From NCBI RefSeq assembly GCF_002234405.1, contig NZ_NMQT01000112.1, forward strand, positions 53,265-117,264: 64,000 nucleotides of DNA, read 5' to 3'. The translations under genes and the position numbers were made by a program. The notes under the pieces were generated by a model. The model was not told where the DNA came from. It did not search any database and was given only the letters and a program-made list of their open reading frames with translations. Source of the stretch: Amycolatopsis thailandensis (lineage in GTDB: Bacteria; Actinomycetota; Actinomycetes; Mycobacteriales; Pseudonocardiaceae). This document shows, in pieces, positions 16,107 through 23,931 of the stretch; the stretch's first letter is position 1, and each line of letters starts with the position of its first letter.

Positions 16107-16141
16107 GCCCCCTTCCTTGCGATAGGCGCAAGGAAGGGGGC
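16107..16141. terminator. Hairpin 12 nt after the aminotransferase stop, 15-bp arms
   Basis: GCCCCCTTCCTTGCG (16107-16121) and CGCAAGGAAGGGGGC (16127-16141) are perfect complements around ATAGG. Its position directly behind the last gene of the Pls operon suggests a terminator without U-run; its sequence also belongs to the AAGGCCCCCTT palindrome family (compare 63960-64000). Confidence 0.65.
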
Positions 16142-16152
16142 TCTCGCTACCT

Positions 16153-17517
16153 CTACCGGGCCGAGACGCAGTGCTCGACGGCGTCCAGCAGGATCACGCA
16201 GGCCAGCTCCACCTCCTCCTCGTTCACGGTGAGCGGGGGCATCAGCCGGATCACGCTGTCGTCGCGGCCGCCGAGTTCGACGATCAGGCCCTGCCGCAGC
16301 GCGTGCGCCTGGACGGCACGGGCGAACCCGCTCGCCGGTCGGCCGTCGCGGGGATCGGCCAGTTCGATCCCCCACATCAGGCCGAGGCCGCGGAACTCAC
16401 GGACCCAGGGGTGACCTCGCAGCACCCCGAGCCGTCTTTCGAGCTGCCGCCCGCGGTCCCGGACGTTGCCGAGCACGTCGTCACGCCGGACGATGTGGAC
16501 GGCCGCCGTACCCGCCGCGAAGGCGGCCTGGTTGCCGCGGAACGTCCCCGTGTGCGCACCGGGTGCCCAGCCGTCCAGCCGCTCGTCGTAGAGGATGACC
16601 GCCACCGGCAACCCCATCCCGCTCAAGGCCTTCGAGGCGACGATCACGTCGGGTTCGATGTCGTAGTGCTCGAACGCGAACCAGGTCCCGGTGCGACCGC
16701 AGCCGGTCTGCACCTCGTCGACGACGAGCGGGATGTCCAGTTCCGCGGTCAGCTCGCGGACACGCCGCACGAAATCGCGGTCCGCCGGGATCACACCGCC
16801 CTCGCCTTGCACCATCTCCAGGATCACGGCGGCGGGAAGCGGGATCCCGCCGTTGGGATCGCGCAAGGAGCGCTCCAGCAGGCCCACGCAGTTGGTCTCG
16901 CAGGTCTCCCGCGAGAGCCCGACCGGACAGCGTGCGCAGTAGGAATAGGGGAAGAAGTGCACCCCGGGCACTCCGTTGGTGATCGGCCGTTTCTGGGAGA
17001 CGAGACCGGTCAACGCCATCGCCGCGTGACTCGATCCGTGGAACCCGCCCTGGAAGGACACCAGATCACCGCGTCCGGTCGCGGTCTTGCAGAGCTTGAT
17101 CGCGGCGTCCACGGCGTTGGCCCCGCCCGGACCGCAGAAGTGCATCCGCATCCGCGAGCGCATGCCGGGTGGCAGCATGGACAGCTGGGCGTCGACGAAC
17201 TCCCGTTTGGCCGGTGTCGGGAAGTCCAGGCCGTGGGTGAGCACGCTCAGCTGCTCGCTGGCCGCTTGCACCAGCTCGGGATGATTGTGGCCGAGGGACA
17301 GCACACCCGCGCCTGCCAGGAAGTCGATGAAGACGTTCCCGTCCATGTCCCGGATGTAGCTGCCCTCCCCGCCCGCGATCGCGATCGGCAGGTTGCGCGG
17401 ATAGGCCCGCGCGCTGGATTCCCACTGTCGCTGGTGTTCGAGGAACTCGGCCGAGCGAGGGCCGGGGAGATCGCCGTCGACACGGGGCGCCGGTTTCGCT
17501 GTATGGGTGTAGGTCAT
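16153..17517 (-). CDS. Class III PLP aminotransferase, L-2,4-diaminobutyrate:2-oxoglutarate type
   Basis: 454 residues. The opening FLEHQRQWESSARAYPRNLP and DFLAGAGVLSLGHNHPELV match the Dat group of diaminobutyrate aminotransferases (family knowledge: aspartate semialdehyde + glutamate to L-2,4-diaminobutyrate). The PLP lysine is in VIVASKALSGMGLP, after the VDEVQTGCGRTG segment that binds the cofactor ring; HTGTFRGNQAAF contributes the phosphate threonine. Its ATG overlaps the stop of the Pls-type synthetase by 4 nt (ATGA), so it is made from the same mRNA. With the aspartate kinase at the head of the operon it supplies an aspartate-derived diamino acid, presumably the monomer polymerised by the synthetase. 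Confidence 0.9.
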   Translation of the reverse strand: MTYTHTAKPAPRVDGDLPGPRSAEFLEHQRQWESSARAYPRNLPIAIAGGEGSYIRDMDGNVFIDFLAGAGVLSLGHNHPELVQAASEQLSVLTHGLDFPTPAKREFVDAQLSMLPPGMRSRMRMHFCGPGGANAVDAAIKLCKTATGRGDLVSFQGGFHGSSHAAMALTGLVSQKRPITNGVPGVHFFPYSYCARCPVGLSRETCETNCVGLLERSLRDPNGGIPLPAAVILEMVQGEGGVIPADRDFVRRVRELTAELDIPLVVDEVQTGCGRTGTWFAFEHYDIEPDVIVASKALSGMGLPVAVILYDERLDGWAPGAHTGTFRGNQAAFAAGTAAVHIVRRDDVLGNVRDRGRQLERRLGVLRGHPWVREFRGLGLMWGIELADPRDGRPASGFARAVQAHALRQGLIVELGGRDDSVIRLMPPLTVNEEEVELACVILLDAVEHCVSAR

Positions 17518-20500
17518 GGCAGCCTCCTTGCCGCGGTGATGATTTCCGCCGTGTCGAGTTCGACCGCCGGATTGGCCTGCCAGCGGGTTCGCGCCGGGGC
17601 GGCGGTGCCTTTCATCAGGAACGCGTCCGCCTCGACGATCGCGCCCTCCGCCATCGTCACTCCGTAGTGGACGAAGGCGCCGGTGCCGAGCGTGCAGGCC
17701 GGGCCGACGGCGATGTGATCGGATTTGAACGTGCCGTCCTCGAGCGAATGCGCTTGCAGGACGGTGTGCAGGTTGAGCGTGCAGTCGTCACCGATGCTCA
17801 CCAAGGACCGCTCCGGGATGGCGCATCCGTCGTCGAAGACGCGCCGTCCTATCCGGACGCCGAGGCACCGCCAGAGGAACGACTTGAACGGTGTCCCGTT
17901 GAACAACGCGAGATAACGGGCGGGGCTGAGCTTCCAGTACCGCTCGTGCCGCCAGAACACCGGATCGTAGATCGAACAGAACCGCGGTCGTAGCGACCGG
18001 AAGCCCTGCACGGCGAGTTCGGCGAACATGAAGTACGCGACTGTGAACAGAAGCGAGGCCACGATGCCACCGCCGACGGCGAGCGGCCCGAACCTGTCGT
18101 GCGCGACGCCGGCGGCCGTCCCGACGAGGGCGACACCGAACAGATGGAGCCAGTGCACCAGCACGTAGACGAGGATGGTGCCGATGTTGTGCCGGTTCTT
18201 CGCCACCAGGCTCCGGCGCAAACCGTCTCCGGTGCTGAGGTGCTCGAACCCGCTGTCACGGCGGACGTTCCGGGGGATCTCGAACGCCGGTGACCCCAGC
18301 AGGCCGACGTTCTCCCGGATCGGCCCGTCCAAGGGCACGAGTACCTTCGTGGCCAGGAGGACGTTCCGCCCGATTCGCGCGTCCGGCGGGAAGGCGATCT
18401 CGTTGCCCAGGAACGCCTGTGGCGCGATGGCGGTCCGGCGCAGCCGGAACGACGAGGCGGAGAAGTCCGCGTTGAGCATCGAAAGACCGTCCGAGACCAT
18501 CGTCCCGGTGCCGACCGTGCTGAGGAACGGGGTCTCGTGCTTGACCTCGACCCCGAAGTTGGATCCGGTCTGGTGGATCTTCGACAGGTCGTACCCCAGT
18601 GCGCGGAGGTAGTACACGATGTAGCTGCTGTCACCGAACAGGTAGGTGTACGCCCGCAGGTTCGTCAGCCGCGCGATCAGCCGCTGGATCCCGAAATGCG
18701 TTCCGTACAGGGGGTAGACCCGGCCCGGCCGGATGAACAGGTTGAGCAGGCGCGGGACCGTGAGGAAGACCGCCAGCCCGGCGAACAATCCCCCGAAGTA
18801 CAGCAGCGCCGAACCAGCGATCTGGTCTCGATAGAAGGCCCAGCTGGTGAAGTCCGCCGTCGCCGTGAACAGGCGGTCGACGACCAGTTCCGTGCCGCCC
18901 AGAGTCGCGGGAAGCGTCACCAGCAGCAGAAGCAGCAGGCTGGACAAGCAGAACACGAACGGCCGGAACCCGTTGCGCGTCACCGTCCCCAGCGCCCGAT
19001 AGTCCACTGTGGAGAGGCGGGCGGGGGTGCCGTGCCAGGATTCGCCGTCGGGTACGGCCTGACCAGTGTTCAAGGACGACGAGTGACCGAGCTGCGCGTC
19101 GTCCCCCATCGCGGTGTCGATGTCGAGCACGGTCATCTCACCGACGAAGGCGTGGTCGCCGAGAGTGACCCTGCCGGTCTGGATCCGGCCCGCCCTGGCG
19201 CGGTAGCAGGAGAAGAAAACGTCCTTCCGGATGACGGCCCCCGCTCCGACACGGAGCAGATCGGTACAGACCGGTGGGTTCCGGGACAGGATCAAGGCCC
19301 CCTTACCGATGTCCGCGCCGAGCGCCCGCAGGTACCAGGAGTACAACGGAGTGCCGGTGAACAGCATCAGCGGACTGAACCTGACCAGGGTCTTGACCGT
19401 CCAGAAGCGCAGGTAGCCAGGGCTCCACAGCGGGATCTCCCCCGGTTTCCACCGTCCGACGATCGTCCACTTCGCCACGATCGGCACCACCGACAGCACG
19501 ACGAAAACGACGAGCCCGAAGGCGACCGCGCGCAGGTAGACTTCGACTGTCCCGGTCGTCGCGGTGATCCAGGCGAACCCCTTGTCCAGGATCCATCCCG
19601 AACCCGCGGCGTAGGCGAGGAAGATGACGAGCTGGAACAGGCCACAGAGGACATAGGCCCTGGTGGACGCCCGGCGTGGTTCCTCGGCGCGGGCGACCCC
19701 GCCCCGGGGCGAAGCGGGAGCCAGTCCGGCCAGCGCGCGAACGGTCGGATTGAGGTACACGTCTTTCGCCGACAACGGCGCGACTTCGCCGCGTTCCCGC
19801 ACCCGGGCGCAGAACTTGGCCAGCAGCAGCGAGTCCGCGCCGTAGTCGTCGAAGAAGTGTCCCGTCGCCGAGATCCGCTCGATCCCGAGGACCCCGCCCA
19901 ACGCCTCCGCCAGGTGCTGTTCGGTCTCGGTGGCCGGCGCCACGTAGTCGACGTCACTCGCCGCCCTTCGCGGATTCGTCGGCGCCGGGAGGTTCTTCCG
20001 GTCCGCCTTGCCCGCCGGCGTCAGGGGAATGTGATCGAGCTGTTCGAGGTAGGCGGGCACCATGTAGCCCGGCAGCAGCTCCCCCAGACGGCGGCGTAGT
20101 TCTCCGGCGTCGACGGTCGTCTTGTCGCGTCGCAGGCTGTAGTAGGCGACCAGTTCGGTCGTACCGGCCTCCGGGTGGTGGGTCTCGACCACCGCCTGGG
20201 CGATCCCGGGTATCTGCAACAGGACCGATTCGATCTCCGTGAGCTCGACCCGGTAACCGCGGATCTTCACCTGCGTATCGGCGCGGCCGTGGTATTCGAT
20301 CTCGCCGTCCGGGGTGATCCGGCCCAGATCACCGGTGCGATAGATGCGCTGCGACGGGTTGTGCCCGATGTCGAGGAAGTCCGGGATGAACGCGCGCTCG
20401 GTGAGGTCCGGCCGGTTCAGGTAGCCCCCGGCGAGCCCGATCCCGGCGATCCCGATCTCCCCCAGTTCCCCGGCGGCCAGTGCTCTCGGTTCGTCCGGGT

Positions 20501-21578
20501 CGAGGATGACCACCGAATAGGTCGGCAGGGGTACCCCGATGGTCACCGGCCGATCCGGTCTCAGCACCGACCACGTCGCGGTGACCGTGGCCTCGGTCGG
20601 ACCGTAGACGTTGAGAAATCTGCGGTCCGGGTGGTACCAGCGACGGACCAGGTCCTCCGGACACGCCTCACCGGACACCAGCAGGAACCGCAGCAACGGC
20701 AGGTCCTCGTCCAGGCTGGCGAGCAGGGTCGGGACGCAGCACAGCGCGGTGATCCTGTTGTCCCGCAGGAATTCGAGGAGCTCGTGGCCGACGAGACTGG
20801 TGCCGCCGGGTTTCGGCACGAGCGTCGCACCGCACAGCAACGGGACCCAGATCTCCTCGACCGAGAAGTCGAACGCGATCGTCATGCCCTGGTAGATCCG
20901 GTCGGTGCCCTGGATGCCGTAGACGTCGGCGGCGACACTGACGAAGTTGCAGATCGCGGCGTGGTCGATCGTCACGCCTTTCGGCCGCCCTGTCGAGCCG
21001 GAGGTGTAGACGATGTAACAGAGTTCGTCCGCCGGCGCGCCTTTCTCGGCCGCGCCGAGCCGATCACCCGGCAGAGCCTCGATCCGGTCCGCGTCCTCGT
21101 CGAGACAGAGCACGTCGACGCTGCCCGGCTCGAACCGATCTCGCAGACCCGAGATCGACAGCACCAGCCGGACGCCCGCGTCGCGGACGATGTAGGCCAG
21201 CCTGTCGTCGGGAAAGCCCGCGTCCAGTGGCACGTACGCCGCGTTGACCTTCAGCACCGCCAGCATCGCGACGTAGGGATGAACCGGTTCGTCGAACAGC
21301 AGCCCGATCCGGTCACCGGGCCGGACCCCGTGCGCCCGCAGGTGGCGGGCGAGACGATTGGCCCGTTCGTCCAGTCCGGCGAAGGTGAGCTTCGTGCCCC
21401 CGGTGTCCACCGCGAGACGATCGTCGAGACCGTCGGCGTGCAACCGGTCGCAGAGCCGCTCGTACAACTGCTCGAGCCGATCGCCGACGCTCCAGCGAAC
21501 CCGCTGTTCGTGACCGTCGCACGTCAGGACCAGGCCGTCGGTGGTGAACAGACCCGACGGCTGGCCGTACGGGCTCAT
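17514..21578 (-). CDS. Pls-type membrane NRPS (epsilon-poly-lysine synthetase-like poly-amino-acid synthetase)
   Basis: 1354 residues, close to the ~1319 of epsilon-poly-L-lysine synthetase. The adenylation domain (~30-530) has YTSGSTGRPKG (191-201), FDFSVEEIW (236-244), YGPTEAT (325-331), YRTGDLGR (413-420) and K524 in PAGKADRKN. The thiolation domain has DDYGADSLLL with S583. From ~615 there are about six membrane segments separating three soluble units with hexapeptide-like strands, the C-terminal arrangement known from Pls (TIGR02353-type), where they elongate the chain. There is no condensation HHxxxDG or thioesterase. Manual pocket code: D-F-E-C-L-S-V-V-T-K, with an acidic E at the third site suited to a side-chain amine. 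Starts at ATG 21578, 4-nt overlap with the aspartate kinase. Confidence 0.92.
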   Translation of the reverse strand: MSPYGQPSGLFTTDGLVLTCDGHEQRVRWSVGDRLEQLYERLCDRLHADGLDDRLAVDTGGTKLTFAGLDERANRLARHLRAHGVRPGDRIGLLFDEPVHPYVAMLAVLKVNAAYVPLDAGFPDDRLAYIVRDAGVRLVLSISGLRDRFEPGSVDVLCLDEDADRIEALPGDRLGAAEKGAPADELCYIVYTSGSTGRPKGVTIDHAAICNFVSVAADVYGIQGTDRIYQGMTIAFDFSVEEIWVPLLCGATLVPKPGGTSLVGHELLEFLRDNRITALCCVPTLLASLDEDLPLLRFLLVSGEACPEDLVRRWYHPDRRFLNVYGPTEATVTATWSVLRPDRPVTIGVPLPTYSVVILDPDEPRALAAGELGEIGIAGIGLAGGYLNRPDLTERAFIPDFLDIGHNPSQRIYRTGDLGRITPDGEIEYHGRADTQVKIRGYRVELTEIESVLLQIPGIAQAVVETHHPEAGTTELVAYYSLRRDKTTVDAGELRRRLGELLPGYMVPAYLEQLDHIPLTPAGKADRKNLPAPTNPRRAASDVDYVAPATETEQHLAEALGGVLGIERISATGHFFDDYGADSLLLAKFCARVRERGEVAPLSAKDVYLNPTVRALAGLAPASPRGGVARAEEPRRASTRAYVLCGLFQLVIFLAYAAGSGWILDKGFAWITATTGTVEVYLRAVAFGLVVFVVLSVVPIVAKWTIVGRWKPGEIPLWSPGYLRFWTVKTLVRFSPLMLFTGTPLYSWYLRALGADIGKGALILSRNPPVCTDLLRVGAGAVIRKDVFFSCYRARAGRIQTGRVTLGDHAFVGEMTVLDIDTAMGDDAQLGHSSSLNTGQAVPDGESWHGTPARLSTVDYRALGTVTRNGFRPFVFCLSSLLLLLLVTLPATLGGTELVVDRLFTATADFTSWAFYRDQIAGSALLYFGGLFAGLAVFLTVPRLLNLFIRPGRVYPLYGTHFGIQRLIARLTNLRAYTYLFGDSSYIVYYLRALGYDLSKIHQTGSNFGVEVKHETPFLSTVGTGTMVSDGLSMLNADFSASSFRLRRTAIAPQAFLGNEIAFPPDARIGRNVLLATKVLVPLDGPIRENVGLLGSPAFEIPRNVRRDSGFEHLSTGDGLRRSLVAKNRHNIGTILVYVLVHWLHLFGVALVGTAAGVAHDRFGPLAVGGGIVASLLFTVAYFMFAELAVQGFRSLRPRFCSIYDPVFWRHERYWKLSPARYLALFNGTPFKSFLWRCLGVRIGRRVFDDGCAIPERSLVSIGDDCTLNLHTVLQAHSLEDGTFKSDHIAVGPACTLGTGAFVHYGVTMAEGAIVEADAFLMKGTAAPARTRWQANPAVELDTAEIITAARRLP

Positions 21579-22840
21579 GTCCTGTCCTCCGCGAGGCCGA
21601 ACGACTCGTGCAGCGCGCGGACGGTCGTGTCGACGGCATCGGCGGGGATCACGGCGGTGAGGCGAGACTGCGAGGTCGTCATCGCCGGCACCGTGACCCG
21701 GTGATCGGCGAGGACTCGCAGCAGCTCGGGCAGGAAGCCGGGTGCGTCGAGCAACGCGGTGCCGACGACGGAAACCGAGCCCAGTTCCTCGAAAACGGTG
21801 GAACGGGCGTCCAGTGCCACCGCGAGTTCCGTGATCGGCTGTCCGAGCGGCTCCGAGCCCCGGACGGTGAATCGCAGTTCGCCGGGATCGGGCCAGCTCA
21901 GGTTCTCCGGTTTCACCCCGCATCCGGCGAGCGTCGTGAGCACGCGGGCGTACTGGTCCGGCTCCGACGCCGAAACCTCGACCCTGACCAGCCGCACGTC
22001 GCGTTCGTGGGCGATGCCGATGACGCGGGGAGTGCCTTCCAGGGACGGCTCTCCCGTGACGACGGTGGAAGGACCGGGATCCGAGGAATGCGTCACCCGC
22101 ACGGCCACCCCGTGACGGCGCGCGAGTTCGACGGACCTGGGGTGGAGCACCCGGGCACCGACGCCGGCGAGCTCGACCATGGCGTCGTAGGAGATCTCTT
22201 GGACCGGCTGGGTGTCCGGCACGATCCGGGGGTCGGCGGTGCGGACGCCGTGCACGTCGGTGCAGATTTCGCATTCGGGACCGCCGAGCGCGGCCGCCAG
22301 CGCCACCGCGGTGGTGTCGGAGCCGCCCCTTCCCAGGGTCAGCAGTTCCCCGTTCGCGTCACGTCCCTGGAACCCGGCGACCACGACGACCTGCGCGTCA
22401 CGCAGCCGCGTGATGATCTTCTCCGGGTCGATCCGGACGATCGTCCCCGCCCCGGGGTCACCGCTCACCTCGATCCCGGCCTGGTCACCGGACAGCGAAA
22501 CGGCTTCCACGCCGCGCTCCGCCAGCGCCATGGCGAGCACCGACGCGGAAACCTGTTCCCCCGTCGCCATCAACTGATCGAGTTCACGTGGAGACGGCGG
22601 CTCGGCGAACTCCCCGGCCAAAGCGATCAGCCGGTCGGTGGTGTCCCCCATGGCCGACACCACCAGGACCACCCGAGCCCCCGCCTCTGCCAGCGAGGCC
22701 ACCTCGGTGGCCACATCACCCACCATCCGGGGTGTGGCCAGCGATGATCCACCGTATTTCCGTACGACCAGCCCTTCGCTTCGCACCTTTCGTAAAGGCG
22801 GGTCCAAGCTGACTTCAAGATCTTGGGTCGAATTCACCAT
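21575..22840 (-). CDS. Aspartate kinase dedicated to the Pls operon
   Basis: 421 residues. The kinase domain starts with VVRKYGGSSLATPRMVG (KxGGSS motif), then LVVSAMGDTTDRL and GRGGSDTTAVALAAAL; two C-terminal ACT domains follow (e.g. VRLVRVEVSASEPDQYARVL and VSVVGTALLDAPGFLPELL). It phosphorylates aspartate, the entry to aspartate semialdehyde. ATG 22840 is very close to AAGGA, so the adjacent GTG at 22837 may be the true start. It is the first gene of the operon, ATGA-overlapping the Pls synthetase. A cluster-borne kinase usually evades the cell's lysine/threonine feedback; whether this ACT pair is insensitive cannot be read directly. Confidence 0.93.
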   Translation of the reverse strand: MVNSTQDLEVSLDPPLRKVRSEGLVVRKYGGSSLATPRMVGDVATEVASLAEAGARVVLVVSAMGDTTDRLIALAGEFAEPPSPRELDQLMATGEQVSASVLAMALAERGVEAVSLSGDQAGIEVSGDPGAGTIVRIDPEKIITRLRDAQVVVVAGFQGRDANGELLTLGRGGSDTTAVALAAALGGPECEICTDVHGVRTADPRIVPDTQPVQEISYDAMVELAGVGARVLHPRSVELARRHGVAVRVTHSSDPGPSTVVTGEPSLEGTPRVIGIAHERDVRLVRVEVSASEPDQYARVLTTLAGCGVKPENLSWPDPGELRFTVRGSEPLGQPITELAVALDARSTVFEELGSVSVVGTALLDAPGFLPELLRVLADHRVTVPAMTTSQSRLTAVIPADAVDTTVRALHESFGLAEDRT

Positions 22841-23584
22841 TTTCCTTAATAGAACGCCGTTATGGCCGGGTTTGCATTCGGACAATGAGCAGCACTCGAA
22901 TAGACCGTGACGAATACACGCATTCGACACGGGTTGCACTGCAACGAGCGAGCCAAGCGCGTCGCGCAGTCGTGATGACAGCATTGGAAAGTAGTGCGAG
23001 AAACTTTGAACGGGTACCTCCATCCGTACGAAAGGTCAACCATTGGGTTCGCACGACATAAGTCGACGACAATGCGCAAGGGCATACGTACGAACAGCCC
23101 ACTTCGATGGAATTAGGTCAGACGAATGACGTATTCGGATTCACTTCGAAATTCGAGAAAACGGTCGATCGGCAAGACGGAACGAATTTAACCACCCATC
23201 GGAAGTTACGAGATCCTTTTATCTCTCCACCAGCCGGGAGGAACCCGTCAAAGAGGCCATGGCGCCCTCGAAGTACAAACCCCGGCATTTTTGCCGTCGT
23301 TCAGCGCGGAGACACCCGGGCGTCAGCGCCGTTCAGGAACAGGACATACGGCATCTTCGGACAGGTCAATCCCATAATGCGGGTCGAGTTGCGACACCTG
23401 GCGTTGTTTGCAGTCCGCCAACGCGCGGTCGAACCGGATGTGAACGCCTCACTCACCGGGACGGCATTCTTGTTCGGAGCCGACCGGTCAGCGTCTCGCG
23501 AACCACGCCGGAAACCGGTTCAGTGATCACAAACTCCACCAATGGGACTTACCGCTGGATACGCCACCAAAGAACTGATCCCCC
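22841..23584. other. AT-richer intergenic stretch upstream of the Pls operon; no convincing gene
   Basis: About 740 bp with clearly lower GC (roughly half AT from 22841 to 23230) than the flanking genes. Short frames on both strands lack ribosome sites and the high third-position GC of this genome. A TTGACC at about 23030 on the minus strand could be a -35 element for the operon, without a clear -10. It is probably a long 5' leader/promoter region or the residue of lost genes. Confidence 0.5.
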
Positions 23585-23767
23585 CTAATGTAATGGGTTA
23601 CGGACGCCGCCGTCGCACGGCGCTCCTTTCTCGACCGACTGCGGACCGGCCCGATAAACATCGACGAATCGCGCGATCCTCGGGTCCTCCGGATCGTCCA
23701 CGGCGAACTGTCTCCCCCACGCGGTCGCTGCCGCGACGGCGGACGAACCGTGGTACGGACCGGGCAA
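23585..23767 (-). CDS. Doubtful 60-residue ORF between lanL and the Pls operon
   Basis: A TTG-started frame with AAGGGAA nine bases upstream, 60 codons, including AVAAATAWGRQFAVDDPEDP and RIARFVDVYRAG, which look protein-like and have high third-position GC. The frame remains open upstream into the terminator hairpin of lanL with Arg-runs, so it may be the 3' fragment of a decayed gene instead. I do not recognise it. It has one cysteine and few Ser/Thr, so it is a poor lanthipeptide precursor. Confidence 0.3.
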   Translation of the reverse strand: MPGPYHGSSAVAAATAWGRQFAVDDPEDPRIARFVDVYRAGPQSVEKGAPCDGGVRNPLH

Positions 23768-23835
23768 AGCGTGGTGCTTTCCCTTGTTCAGGCAGGGGCG
23801 ATAGGCATGGCCTGGGTCTCCTCGCGTGGTAAACC

Positions 23836-23869
23836 CGCCGGAGGCGGAGTCTCGTCGACGCCTCCGGCG
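23836..23869 (-). terminator. Hairpin terminator after lanL
   Basis: CGCCGGAGGCG (23836-23846) and CGCCTCCGGCG (23859-23869), 11-bp perfect arms with a 12-nt loop, starting 63 nt beyond the lanL stop. On the minus strand the right arm is followed by GGTTTACC, a weak U-stretch. Confidence 0.65.
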
Positions 23870-23931
23870 AGTTCGTCTACGGGATGGCGGTCGCTACCGG
23901 TCCTTGCCGGCGGCTTGAACGGCCGTATCGG

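Noticed and set aside
15836..16141. Four consecutive palindromes considered as a CRISPR array
   Set aside because: Units differ in sequence and length, spacers are irregular and there are no cas genes.
22846..23102. Cys-rich minus-strand ORFs as lanthipeptide precursors
   Set aside because: No ribosome site, third-position GC is low, they overlap in two frames in AT-rich sequence, and no leader-like helix is visible.
23107..23526. 139-codon plus-strand ORF containing MRVELRHLALFAV, like a LysR start
   Set aside because: Only about 12 residues resemble LysR; no HTH follows and codon usage is poor. Likely chance.
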